From: Enterocloster asparagiformis
GTDB taxonomy: Bacteria; Bacillota; Clostridia; Lachnospirales; Lachnospiraceae
Reading direction: 5' to 3'
NCBI GenBank assembly: GCA_018380885.1
Contig: JAGZSY010000062.1
Coordinates: forward strand, 1-15,304
Length of the DNA stretch: 15,304 nucleotides
Positions 1-7,396 of the stretch are shown here, in pieces. Within the stretch, counting starts at the first letter, position 1; every line of letters starts with the position of its first letter. Made by a program: the position numbers and the translations under genes. Below the pieces are notes generated by a model. The model saw only the letters and a list, made by a program, of their open reading frames with translations, had not been told where the DNA came from and made no database searches.

Positions 1-276
1 AGTGGAAGCGGTCAGCGACACGATGGTGGTGAAGGACGCCACGATAAAGCTGTTCTTCATGGCCGTCAGGAAATTCACCGTGGTGGTGAACAGCTTGCTA
101 TAGGCCTCAAAGGTCACATGGCTGGGCCAGTATGTAACAACCGCCCCGTAGAGCTCGTCCTGAGGCTTCACAGAGGTCACGAAGGTCCAATAAAAGGGAA
201 ACAGAATAAACACCATCAGGAGAGCCAGCGGAACAACAAGGATAAAAAAGCGTTTAAGGCCAGATTTTTTCTTCAT
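1..276 (-). CDS. ABC sugar transporter permease, MalG-type (partial, N-terminal 92 residues)
   Basis: This is the second inner-membrane permease of a carbohydrate ABC importer; only its N-terminal 92 residues are in the window and the gene continues past the left edge. The visible protein starts MKKKSGLKRFF, followed by a first membrane segment (about residues 11-33, ending FPFYWTFVTSVK) and a periplasmic-side stretch (YWPSHVTFEAYSKLF). That run of FPFYW, S-x-K and P-x-x-(V/F)TFENY-like motifs is typical of MalG/UgpE-type subunits. The ATG at 276 lies 4 bases after the stop of the upstream permease, and its ribosome binding site (GGAGAGG) overlaps that gene's end, so the two are probably translationally coupled. 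The EAA loop that contacts the ATPase would lie beyond the edge. Its place in an inositol operon suggests it imports inositol or a related cyclitol, which is inference. Confidence 0.9.
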   Translation of the reverse strand, partial: MKKKSGLKRFFILVVPLALLMVFILFPFYWTFVTSVKPQDELYGAVVTYWPSHVTFEAYSKLFTTTVNFLTAMKNSFIVASFTTIVSLTAST

Positions 277-280
277 GCGT

Positions 281-1153
281 TCACCTCTCCTCTCTGAAAT
301 TCATTTTCAAATACGGAATGGCTACAACCAGAAGTAAAACAGCCATTAACAGCGCCATGGCGGAAGCGTATCCCAGATCCAGCGCGTTGCCCTTGTTAAA
401 GATGTAGACGCTGAGGGTCTGTGTGGAGTAGGCCGGTCCGCCCTCCGTCATGTTATAAATGACATCCACTGAATTGGCCACCCAAATAATGCGCAGCAAT
501 CCCGTAACAAAGATCGTGTTCTTAATGGATGGGATTGTGACATAGATCAGTTTCTGCCAGGCGGTAGCCCCATCAATATCCGCCGCCTCGTACATTTCCG
601 TGGAAACCCCCTGGAGCGCTGCTAACAGCATTAAAGCAAAGAAGGGAATACCCTGCCAGACAATCGTGACAATGACGCTCGGAAACGCGGTGCCGACCTT
701 TGACAAAAATGGAATTTTGTCCGCAACAATGTGCAGTTTCAACAGCAGATCGTTGAGCACACCGAAGTTTCCGTCGTAAATCCAGCGCCACATCAGCCCG
801 ATCAACACCCCCGGCGTCACCCAGGGAATCATACTCACCGCACGTATCACTCCGCGCCCAACAAACTTTTGATTGAGCAATAACGCCAGTATAAAGCCAA
901 AGAGGAATTGAAAACCGACACCGAACACTACCCAGCCGATCGTACGCCAGACAGCCCCCCAGAACTGTCCATCCCCAAATGCTTTTACATAATTGCCCAT
1001 CCCTATAAAACCTATATTTTTTGGCCTTCGCAAATCATAGTTCTGAAAGCTCATAATGATCGCATTCATGATCGGAATGAATACCACACACAGAATAATC
1101 AGAACTGCGGGAGCCACCAACAGATAGGGCCAGATTGTCCGTTTCTTAACCAT
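281..1153 (-). CDS. ABC sugar transporter permease, MalF-type
   Basis: This is the first inner-membrane permease of the sugar importer, 290 residues, the usual size for MalF/UgpA-like subunits of Gram-positive bacteria. A first membrane segment lies at about residues 9-32 (PYLLVAPAVLIILCVVFIP). Further hydrophobic segments follow at about 72-94, 105-123, 158-182, 213-232 and 263-283. The cytoplasmic EAA loop that docks on the ABC ATPase is clear at residues 189-210 (EAADIDGATAWQ, then VTIPSI). No ATPase gene is in the window; such systems often share an MsmX-type ATPase encoded elsewhere, or the gene may lie past the left edge. The start is supported by AAGGAGGAGG upstream. A 152-base gap with a hairpin and a promoter-like sequence separates it from the binding protein gene. 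The substrate is inferred from the neighbouring iol genes. Confidence 0.93.
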   Translation of the reverse strand: MVKKRTIWPYLLVAPAVLIILCVVFIPIMNAIIMSFQNYDLRRPKNIGFIGMGNYVKAFGDGQFWGAVWRTIGWVVFGVGFQFLFGFILALLLNQKFVGRGVIRAVSMIPWVTPGVLIGLMWRWIYDGNFGVLNDLLLKLHIVADKIPFLSKVGTAFPSVIVTIVWQGIPFFALMLLAALQGVSTEMYEAADIDGATAWQKLIYVTIPSIKNTIFVTGLLRIIWVANSVDVIYNMTEGGPAYSTQTLSVYIFNKGNALDLGYASAMALLMAVLLLVVAIPYLKMNFREER

Positions 1154-1177
1154 GGTCTGCCTCCTCCTTACTCGCTC

Positions 1178-1207
1178 GGGGGGCTACAATTTTGATTGCG
1201 GCCCCCC
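1178..1207 (-). repeat. intercistronic GC-rich hairpin between binding protein and permease genes
   Basis: Seven-base arms (GGGGGGC at 1178-1184 and GCCCCCC at 1201-1207) enclose an inner CAAT/ATTG stem (1187-1190 with 1195-1198) and a 4-base loop. No T-tract follows in the direction of transcription, so a strong intrinsic terminator is unlikely. Hairpins after binding-protein genes commonly stabilise the upstream message, giving more binding protein than permease; that role here is inferred. Confidence 0.6.
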
Positions 1208-1263
1208 ATCAGCATTACATTATTTTATACGGCACCCGATTCTACTTTCCATCGCGGGCGGTC

Positions 1264-1292
1264 ATTATATAAGCTTACCGCCTCCGATGCAA
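1264..1292 (-). promoter_or_regulatory. candidate internal promoter for the permease genes
   Basis: On the minus strand a TTGCAT box (1287-1292) is separated by exactly 17 bases from a perfect TATAAT (1264-1269), just after the stop codon of the binding protein gene and about 110 bases upstream of the permease start. It overlaps a GGCGGT/ACCGCC inverted repeat (1257-1262 with 1277-1282). Such matches can occur by chance in AT-rich gaps, so activity is unproven. Confidence 0.45.
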
Positions 1293-1305
1293 CATATGGA
1301 ACCTT

Positions 1306-2652
1306 TTACTCATACAATCCTTTATCCAGTATCTCCATTGCCTCTGCCGGGTCGATTTCACCTAACAGACATCTTTGGATCGTCCCAGGCCAGATATTAT
1401 TAATCCAATCCGTCGTGGTATCTCTCACCGGAATGATTCCCGCAAACGGGGACCCCTCGACCGAAATACTCATAAAACGGTTTTCCTGAATTTCCGGAAG
1501 CTCTCTCACACGCTGAGATACGGGAACATTTCCCGTCTTGACACACCAGGTCTCCTGGCCTTTTCCATTTGCCAGATAGGACATCCATTCAAACGCTGCC
1601 TCTTTGTTCTTGCAGCTGGAAAACATAACCGTCTCCGTATCGCCCATGGAAGTCCACTGCGTTCCCTCTTTGCTGGGCGGAATCTGGAATGCTCCCACGT
1701 CGTCGCCAAAGATCTCAATCATATTGTTGGAGGTTCCAATGTGCTGAATTGTCATCGCAGTTAATCCGGACTGGAAGTTGGCAATAATTTCATTGAATCC
1801 ATCATTGGGAGCAGACGGAGGTGTATAGCCGTTCTTGAAAAGATTTACAAAATCTTCCATTCCCTTGACAGCCCCTTCGCTGGTCATATCCTCAAAGCTG
1901 CCTCCGCGGGCATAGATAAAACTTCCCCATGGCTCCTGGCCCCCCTTGGATCCGCGCAGACCATAGCCGTAGACATCCGTTTTGCCGTCTCCATTGGTAT
2001 CCATTGTACATTTGGCACACGCTTCCAGGAATTCTTCATAGGTCTTGGGTACTTCGATTCCAGCCTTCTCAAAAATAGAGGGGCGATAGTACACATAGAG
2101 AACCTGAATATTCCAGGGCATCAGGTACAAATTCCCATCCTCTGTCACGTCTCTTAAAGTCTTGTACAGATTATCCTCAATCTGATCCTTTCCGTCCCAC
2201 TGGTCAATATAGGAATCCAACGGCTCCAACAGCCCGTTTGCCACAAACAACGGTGTGCTGGTCAATTTAAAACCAGCGGTATCAGGAGCGCCTCCACCCA
2301 TCGCCACGTTGAAAAGATCTTCGCTGTACTGTCCGCCGTTCCAGGGATGAACATCTAACTCAACCGTGATATTCTTTCCGTTAGTCGCATTAAAGTCATC
2401 GACCATGGACTGCATGGTCTGCGTGTGCATATCACTGTCCGGCCAGAACCAGTGGCGAATCGTAACCGGCTCGTACTCCTGATTCTCCGCCGTTGTCTCT
2501 GCTCCGTCCGTTGTCGCAGCAGCCTCTGTTGTCGCAGGAGCCGCCGTCGTATCCCCGGACTTCTGCTGTCCCCCTGAACCGCAGCCGCTCATTGCCCCCA
2601 AAACCATTACCGTTGATAACGCAAACGCTAAAAACCTTCTTCCTTTTTTCAT
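1306..2652 (-). CDS. extracellular solute-binding lipoprotein (family 1) of a sugar ABC importer
   Basis: This is a membrane-anchored substrate-binding protein that would capture a sugar or cyclitol outside the cell and pass it to the adjacent permeases. It has 448 residues, normal for family 1 (MalE-like) proteins. The N-terminus is a lipoprotein signal peptide: KKGRR, a hydrophobic core (FLAFALSTVMVLGA), then MSGC with the likely lipidated Cys24. A disordered Thr/Ala-rich linker follows (about residues 25-60), a style common in Lachnospiraceae lipoproteins. The mature part has typical motifs: ITVELDVHPW near the start, NGLLEPLDSYID, a LYLMPWNIQVLYVYYRPSIFEKAG block, and KNKEAAFEWMSYLANG near the C-terminus. 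The start has an AAAGGAGGAG ribosome binding site, and the gap to iolB is 29 bases, so it belongs to the same transcript. An inositol-type substrate is inferred from context; sequence alone does not settle it. Confidence 0.92.
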   Translation of the reverse strand: MKKGRRFLAFALSTVMVLGAMSGCGSGGQQKSGDTTAAPATTEAAATTDGAETTAENQEYEPVTIRHWFWPDSDMHTQTMQSMVDDFNATNGKNITVELDVHPWNGGQYSEDLFNVAMGGGAPDTAGFKLTSTPLFVANGLLEPLDSYIDQWDGKDQIEDNLYKTLRDVTEDGNLYLMPWNIQVLYVYYRPSIFEKAGIEVPKTYEEFLEACAKCTMDTNGDGKTDVYGYGLRGSKGGQEPWGSFIYARGGSFEDMTSEGAVKGMEDFVNLFKNGYTPPSAPNDGFNEIIANFQSGLTAMTIQHIGTSNNMIEIFGDDVGAFQIPPSKEGTQWTSMGDTETVMFSSCKNKEAAFEWMSYLANGKGQETWCVKTGNVPVSQRVRELPEIQENRFMSISVEGSPFAGIIPVRDTTTDWINNIWPGTIQRCLLGEIDPAEAMEILDKGLYE

Positions 2653-2681
2653 GTAGCTCCTCCTTTATTTTTTATAAATTT

Positions 2682-3494
2682 TTATGACTTGTGTTCCCAA
2701 ATCTCTGCTCCGGGCTGTCTTGCCCAATCATGTTCTTCAAGAAAATGAGGATATTTCGGCGGCTGGTAGGGATCATCCTCAAACTGTCGGATAATCCACA
2801 TATACCACAGCGCGTATCCCGGACATGCAGCCTGAGGATGGGTATAGTTGGGCTCAATAAATACCGTATCATTATTGTGAACCTTGATCACATCATCCCC
2901 GTACTCACTAAAGCCGTAACCATTTGACGGGTTAAACTTATAGTAATAGATCTCCGGCTGCGGATGGATGTGAGGCGGATAACTGGACCATTTTCCAGGG
3001 GTGTTTATCACTTCACCGAACACGAAATTGGACCAGGGCGCCAGGCTCTTGTCAAGCACAGTGCGCACAGCGCGGGTTCCGGTCTCATTCATGGTTCCCA
3101 AACCACGGATTTCATCCGGGATATCCTCCGGCTTGTAAAGTCTCGCCTCGAACGACTTGTCATTCCCAGTTCTGTGTACCGTCAGTTCACTGTCCTCTCC
3201 CAATGCCGTTATTTTAATGCCGGTACCGGACGGCACATGAAGCACCCACATAGACTCATCAAAACAGTTGCTGCGCTTTGCCACGCACTTCTGCCCATTC
3301 CATTCAAACTCTACCTCTCCATAAACCAAAAGGTATGCGCATTCCAAATCCTTCTTTTCCTCAAAAGCATCCCCCTTTTTCATGCGCAGAACGCCAAAAT
3401 CCATCAACATATCGGAATGGATTCCATTCATTTCCGCAATGGCCGTATAGCCGTAGGGCATCTCCTTTTCCCCTTTTCTGAGACGTTCTTCCAT
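2682..3494 (-). CDS. iolB: 5-deoxy-glucuronate isomerase (IolB)
   Basis: This cytoplasmic enzyme converts 5-deoxy-D-glucuronate to 2-deoxy-5-keto-D-gluconate in myo-inositol breakdown, giving the substrate of the IolC kinase. It is a bicupin of the KduI/IolB family with 270 residues, close to the usual length. The C-terminal cupin shows the metal-binding set: GKWSSYPPHIHPQPEIYYY carries His175, His177 and Glu181, and a further His219 lies in EPNYTHP. The N-terminal cupin (about residues 30-110) includes the conserved DFGVLRMKKGD and ECAYLLVYGEVEF stretches. The ATG at 3494 is preceded by AGGAGAGG at good spacing; an in-frame ATG 11 codons later has no better site. It lies 70 bases after the aldolase gene and 29 before the binding protein gene. 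Its neighbours iolC, iolJ-like and iolA make the pathway assignment strong. Confidence 0.95.
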   Translation of the reverse strand: MEERLRKGEKEMPYGYTAIAEMNGIHSDMLMDFGVLRMKKGDAFEEKKDLECAYLLVYGEVEFEWNGQKCVAKRSNCFDESMWVLHVPSGTGIKITALGEDSELTVHRTGNDKSFEARLYKPEDIPDEIRGLGTMNETGTRAVRTVLDKSLAPWSNFVFGEVINTPGKWSSYPPHIHPQPEIYYYKFNPSNGYGFSEYGDDVIKVHNNDTVFIEPNYTHPQAACPGYALWYMWIIRQFEDDPYQPPKYPHFLEEHDWARQPGAEIWEHKS

Positions 3495-3564
3495 AATGAT
3501 CCTCTCCTTCTTTTTTCATATAGAAAACACTTGCCACGCAGCGTTTCTTAGCTTTGAATTTCGG

Positions 3565-4389
3565 CTACAAAATATTCATCTTTTCACAGGCTTTTTCTTC
3601 CACTGCTTTCATACAGGGACCAAACATCTTTACCCGGTCGAACTCGTTTGGATTTTCTTCCATCTGACGGCGCAGCGTATTGCCAAATGCCATGCGCAGT
3701 GTGGTGCCCAGATTGATCTTTGTAGCCCCGTACTGAATCAATTTAGTTAAATCTGAATCTGCAACTCCGGTGGAGCCGTGGATTACCAGCGGAGTATTTA
3801 CCTCGGCATGAATTTTGCGCAGCAAATCAAACTGTATATTTGCTTCCTGAATTTCCATACGATGAACCGTGCCGATGGCGACCGCCAGCGCGTCCACTCC
3901 GGTTTCTTCACTAAACCGGCGCGCCTCCTCCGGTTCCGTGTACCTGGCCCGGAATTTGATGGAACAGTCGCTGTAGCCCACTGCGCCAATCTCCGCCTCC
4001 ACACTTACCCCTTTCTCATGGGCCATGTGGACTACCTCTTTTGTCAATTTTGTGTTCTGTTCATAGCATAACTGCGAACCGTCAAACATAACGGAGGAAA
4101 ACCCTTCCCCGATGGCCTCCCTAATCACCGGCAGTTCCGTTGCATGGTCCAGATGTACTCCCACCGGAACCGCCGCCTCTTTCGCCAACGTACATAATAT
4201 TTTTGCCAGCATCCGCACTCCCATATGATGAACAGCGTCCTTATTTGCCATCAGTACAACAGGGCGATTCAGCCGTTCGGCGGCGTTGATTACAGCCTTG
4301 CCATCTTCATATCCATATACGTTAAAAGCAGCGAGACCATGGCCCTGTGCCTCAGCCATTGCAATTAATTCTCGCAAATTACATAGCAT
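3565..4389 (-). CDS. iolJ: class II aldolase, probable 6-phospho-5-dehydro-2-deoxy-D-gluconate aldolase (IolJ-like)
   Basis: This is predicted to cleave 2-deoxy-5-keto-gluconate 6-phosphate into dihydroxyacetone phosphate and malonate semialdehyde, using a zinc ion. It has 274 residues and the fold markers of the class II FBA/GatY/KbaY family: VGVHLDHA (residues 76-83, catalytic Asp81 and zinc ligand His82), EAEIG (131-135), AIGTVH (171-176, zinc His176), HGSTG (204-208, zinc His204) and the phosphate-binding GATKINLGT (221-229). The family has members acting on fructose or tagatose bisphosphates, so the substrate is assigned from position between iolC and iolB. The HGSTG loop differs slightly from the common HGGSG. 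The start has AGGAGG about 7 bases upstream, and the gene begins only 14 bases after iolC, as expected for co-expressed consecutive pathway steps. Confidence 0.88.
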   Translation of the reverse strand: MLCNLRELIAMAEAQGHGLAAFNVYGYEDGKAVINAAERLNRPVVLMANKDAVHHMGVRMLAKILCTLAKEAAVPVGVHLDHATELPVIREAIGEGFSSVMFDGSQLCYEQNTKLTKEVVHMAHEKGVSVEAEIGAVGYSDCSIKFRARYTEPEEARRFSEETGVDALAVAIGTVHRMEIQEANIQFDLLRKIHAEVNTPLVIHGSTGVADSDLTKLIQYGATKINLGTTLRMAFGNTLRRQMEENPNEFDRVKMFGPCMKAVEEKACEKMNIL

Positions 4390-4403
4390 ACCGCACCTCC
4401 TGC

Positions 4404-5420
4404 TTAGTTTCTAGCGATCATTTCACCGTAAAGTTTCTTTTCTTCCGCAATGAATTCGCGAATTTGACCGATCGACGGCATATCGGCGGAGCACCCATGG
4501 CTGGCCACCAGCATGGAGGCGGAAGCGCTTCCCAGTTCCAGGCACTCCATAATATCCAGCCCTTCCAGCAAGCCATATAAAAATGCGCTTCCGTATCCGT
4601 CTCCGCCCCCAAAGCTCTTCAATGCCGTAACCGGAAATGGTTTGATGCTGAAAGCCGCGCCATCCTGCGTGTAAGCTGTGGAACCGCTTTTTCCATGTTT
4701 GATCACAACAATCTTTGCATTCTCCTTGAACCATCTTTCCGCTGTCTGCCTGTCATCAAGGCCGGTGTAAACGAGGCGGTCCGTTAAATCATACTCTTCG
4801 CGGGATCCCATAATAATGTCCGCCTGTTTTGCAGCTATGGTATAGTACAAAGAAACTTCATCCATATTTTTCCAGGTATATGCCCGGTAATCAATATCAA
4901 ACACCACCACCGTACCGTTTTTTCTGGCATATGCCATTGCCTTCAGCGCAGCCTCCCGGGACGGACTCTCTGCCAATGCCGTGCCGCTTATCACCAGGAG
5001 TTTCGCAGATTTAATATACGCCTCGTCTATTTCTTCCGGTTCCAGCTTTAAATCAGCCACATTATCCCGGTACATAATCAGGCTGGAGGTATCCTTATCT
5101 AATATCTCTGTAAAAGCTAATCCAAGAGACTCCCCATTCTTCGCCCGCATGATGTGGGATGTATCAATACCTTCTTTTTCAAAATACTGAACGCAGTAAT
5201 CTCCCATCTGATCAGCGGAAACACAGCCGATAAAACCAACCTTTTTGCCCAGCCGGCTTAATCCCACTGCAATATTCGCCGGGGAACCTCCCACATACTT
5301 TTTAAACGTCTGGCATTCCGGCCAGGGCTTAAAATAGTCAATGGGATTAAAGTCAATGGCAATCCGGCCAAGCGGAATCACATCCAGCTGCCTTTCACTG
5401 TCAAAATTGATGTATGCCAT
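4404..5420 (-). CDS. iolC: 5-dehydro-2-deoxygluconokinase (IolC), PfkB-family sugar kinase
   Basis: This ATP-dependent kinase phosphorylates 2-deoxy-5-keto-D-gluconate at C6, preparing it for the aldolase. It has 338 residues, slightly longer than typical IolC. PfkB/ribokinase motifs are visible: the substrate-side KKYVGGSPANIAVGLSRLG (residues 40-58), DIDYRAYTW (175-183), the MGSREEY adenine-side segment, KHGKSGS (241-247), and the C-terminal anion-hole and catalytic-base motif GGGDGYGSAF (271-280) with Asp274. The family usually has GAGD here, so Ala is replaced by Gly. The N-terminal LDVIPLGRIAIDFNP (residues 12-26) and the DYFKPW and CQTFKKYVGG segments match the IolC group better than fructokinases or ribokinases. 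A GGAGGGAG ribosome binding site supports the start. The gene begins 19 bases after iolA ends. Confidence 0.94.
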   Translation of the reverse strand: MAYINFDSERQLDVIPLGRIAIDFNPIDYFKPWPECQTFKKYVGGSPANIAVGLSRLGKKVGFIGCVSADQMGDYCVQYFEKEGIDTSHIMRAKNGESLGLAFTEILDKDTSSLIMYRDNVADLKLEPEEIDEAYIKSAKLLVISGTALAESPSREAALKAMAYARKNGTVVVFDIDYRAYTWKNMDEVSLYYTIAAKQADIIMGSREEYDLTDRLVYTGLDDRQTAERWFKENAKIVVIKHGKSGSTAYTQDGAAFSIKPFPVTALKSFGGGDGYGSAFLYGLLEGLDIMECLELGSASASMLVASHGCSADMPSIGQIREFIAEEKKLYGEMIARN

Positions 5421-5439
5421 AAATTCTCCCTCCGCTTTA

Positions 5440-6951
5440 TCAGATTGTCCCGTCCCAAGTTGTCACATGCGTCGAATTCGCCTGCTCTTCGTCAAACCAC
5501 CGGGTGGTCACCACTTTTGTCTCTGTATAGAATCTGTACCCGTCCTTGCCCAGGCAGTGCAAGTCACCAATGAAAGAATTCTTATGTCCTGAGAAGGGGA
5601 ACATTCCCACCGGTACGGGGATTCCCACATTTACACCTACCATGCCGCCATCCGTATGACGGGCGAACTCTCTGGCATAATGTCCATTCTGCGTAAAGAT
5701 CACGGAGCCGTTGGCAAATGGATTGTCATTCATAACCTTCAAGCCTTCCTCAAACGTCTTTACGCGCTTGATGCACAGCACCGGCCCAAAAATTTCCATA
5801 TCGCCTATGGTCATGCCCGGTTTCACGTGATCAATTACTGTCGGCCCCAAATAGAATCCCTTCTCGTAGCCGGGTACATTCACCGCTCTTCCGTCCAGAG
5901 CCAGCACGGCTCCTTCCTCCAGGCCTTTATCAATCCATTTTAAAATTGACTGCTTATGAGCTTCGTTTACAACCGGCCCCAGCTTGCTGGCCTGATCATA
6001 AGCTGGTCCAACTTTAAGTTTCCCTGCCTGCCGTACGATTTCTTCCACCAGCGCATCTGCGATACCCTCCTGGGCCACCACAACCGGAAGCGCCATACAG
6101 CGCTCTCCCGCACAGCCGAAGGCGGAGTTGATAATCCCTGCAGCTACGCGCTTTACCGGCGCATCATCCAACACCAACGCATGGTTCTTGGCTTCACACA
6201 GCGCCTGCACACGTTTACCATGGGCCGCCGCGGTAGAGTAAATATGCATGCCCACCGATGTGGAGCCCACAAAGGTGATCCCCTTTACATCCGGGTGTTC
6301 CAGGAGAATTTCAGCCTCATGGCGCGAACAGGTCACAATATTAATCACCCCGTCCGGCAATCCGGCTTCTTTATACAATTCAGCAATCCGCATACAAGTC
6401 TGAGGAGTAAAGCTGGCGGCCTTCAATACAATGGTGTTGCCGCAGGCAATGCACATGGGCGTCATCCATCCCATAGGAATCATAGCCGGGAAATTGAATG
6501 GGACAATTCCCGCAAACACCCCCAGCGGTTCACGGTACAACACCGTATCATATCCGGCCGAGGCGTCCATCAAGCTCTCCCCCATCATCAGAGACGGCGC
6601 TGAAATAGCCTGTTCCGTCGCCTCTTTGGCTTTCAGCACATCTCCTTTGGCTTCCTCCCAAACTTTTCCGTTCTCCAGGGCAACTAAATATGTAAGTTCA
6701 TCCATGTGCTCAATTAAGAGATCGCGCAGCTTATATAAAACCTGAACCCGTTTTATCACAGGTGTTGATGACCAGCCCGGAAATGCAGCCTTGGCGCTGG
6801 CAACTGCCTCCTCCACTTCTTCCCTGGTGCAGCTCGGAACCCTGGCAATTACATCTCCCGTACTGGGATCGTACGCCTCCCGGTATTGGGTGGTTTTGGA
6901 TTCTTTAAACATTCCGTTTACGTAATAGCCCAGTGTTTTTACCTCTCCCAT
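5440..6951 (-). CDS. iolA: methylmalonate-semialdehyde / malonate-semialdehyde dehydrogenase, CoA-acylating (IolA/MmsA)
   Basis: This performs the last step of inositol breakdown: oxidative decarboxylation of malonate semialdehyde with NAD+ and CoA to acetyl-CoA and CO2. The 503-residue protein is a full aldehyde dehydrogenase: GIVPFNFPAMIPMGWM (148-163), the NAD-binding GITFVGSTSVG (224-234), the nucleophile region GCAGERCMA with Cys285, and a C-terminal GMVGVNVGIPVPVGMFPFSG block. The PFNFP, AKNH and GERCMA motifs are those of the MmsA group rather than ordinary aldehyde dehydrogenases. One oddity is ALCEAKNH (250-257), where many relatives have ALGGAKNH. The start has GGGAGAGG 6 bases upstream, and this is the first gene of the operon, about 50 bases after the predicted transcription start. 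Confidence 0.95.
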   Translation of the reverse strand: MGEVKTLGYYVNGMFKESKTTQYREAYDPSTGDVIARVPSCTREEVEEAVASAKAAFPGWSSTPVIKRVQVLYKLRDLLIEHMDELTYLVALENGKVWEEAKGDVLKAKEATEQAISAPSLMMGESLMDASAGYDTVLYREPLGVFAGIVPFNFPAMIPMGWMTPMCIACGNTIVLKAASFTPQTCMRIAELYKEAGLPDGVINIVTCSRHEAEILLEHPDVKGITFVGSTSVGMHIYSTAAAHGKRVQALCEAKNHALVLDDAPVKRVAAGIINSAFGCAGERCMALPVVVAQEGIADALVEEIVRQAGKLKVGPAYDQASKLGPVVNEAHKQSILKWIDKGLEEGAVLALDGRAVNVPGYEKGFYLGPTVIDHVKPGMTIGDMEIFGPVLCIKRVKTFEEGLKVMNDNPFANGSVIFTQNGHYAREFARHTDGGMVGVNVGIPVPVGMFPFSGHKNSFIGDLHCLGKDGYRFYTETKVVTTRWFDEEQANSTHVTTWDGTI

Positions 6952-7002
6952 TTTATTCCTCTCCCTTTTTTGATTAAGTTTTGGTTATATTGACTTTATT
7001 TA

Positions 7003-7021
7003 AGTTGATTATATATCAACT
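7003..7021. promoter_or_regulatory. palindromic operator candidate covering the iol -10 box
   Basis: Seven-base perfect arms (AGTTGAT at 7003-7009 and ATCAACT at 7015-7021) flank a 5-base TATAT centre. The palindrome contains the whole -10 hexamer of the iol promoter, so a protein bound here would block RNA polymerase. Which regulator binds is not shown; one of the adjacent DeoR-family proteins, or another repressor, is possible. Confidence 0.6.
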
Positions 7022-7036
7022 CTTTTTATTTTTCAA
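7008..7036 (-). promoter_or_regulatory. sigma-A-type promoter of the iol operon
   Basis: On the minus strand TTGAAA (7031-7036) is followed after exactly 17 bases by a perfect TATAAT (7008-7013). Transcription would start near 7001, giving a leader of about 50 bases before iolA. AT-rich sequence upstream of the -35 could act as an UP element. Confidence 0.8.
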
Positions 7037-7235
7037 GTATATTTTATTCAATTTTTAGTTATTTTTAAATTCATTTGACATATAGCAGTCTATTTTTTAT
7101 GGTAACGCCCCCGTTTCTCCCCTCTTTCAGCCAAATTCATTGATATTTCAATACATTTTTTTGATTAATTTACTCATTTCATTGTACTTTCAAAGACATC
7201 TCCTCTCCACTTGGCCGGTATGTTTTCTTGTCTAA

Positions 7236-7301
7236 TATGGTTATGTTATGGTTATATTTTTCACATGGTCGTTTTGTCGATCACATAGTTAACCATAACA
7301 T
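7236..7301. promoter_or_regulatory. cluster of TATGGTTAT repeats with a 12-bp inverted repeat
   Basis: TATGGTTAT occurs directly repeated at 7236-7244 and 7247-7255, 11 bases apart (about one helical turn). ATGTTATGGTTA (7243-7254) recurs as its perfect inverse TAACCATAACAT (7290-7301), with a 35-base gap. A related copy (TTGGTTATAT, 6981-6990) lies just after the predicted iol transcription start. The cluster sits between the divergent promoters and is a likely binding region for a multimeric regulator such as the DeoR-family proteins; this is inferred. Confidence 0.55.
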
Positions 7302-7334
7302 TTACAGTAAACATACATTTTGGTGACATTAATA

Positions 7335-7362
7335 TTGCTATTTTCCAAAAAAATGATATAAT
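7335..7362 (+). promoter_or_regulatory. promoter of the tandem DeoR-family regulator genes
   Basis: TTGCTA (7335-7340) is followed after 16 bases by TATAAT (7357-7362), preceded by an extended -10 TG (7354-7355). The start would be near 7369, giving a leader under 30 bases before the AAAGGGAG ribosome binding site (7379-7386). The inverted repeat at 7243-7301 lies directly upstream. Confidence 0.72.
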
Positions 7363-7396
7363 ATACTCAAAATCACGCAAAGGGAGTACATTCACT

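Noticed and set aside
3495..3564. Imperfect hairpin in the iolJ-iolB gap as a terminator
   Set aside because: The stem (AAACGCT with AGTGTTT) is weak with wobbles and no T-tract; the genes are clearly one operon.
5656..6745. Plus-strand open frames inside iolA (up to 215 codons)
   Set aside because: They are antisense to a well-supported dehydrogenase, with no ribosome binding site, no recognisable motif and His/Arg-rich composition typical of antisense frames.
7022..7235. Possible small gene or catabolite (cre) site in the iol divergent region
   Set aside because: The stretch is AT-rich with frequent stops in all frames, and no convincing cre-like palindrome could be found.
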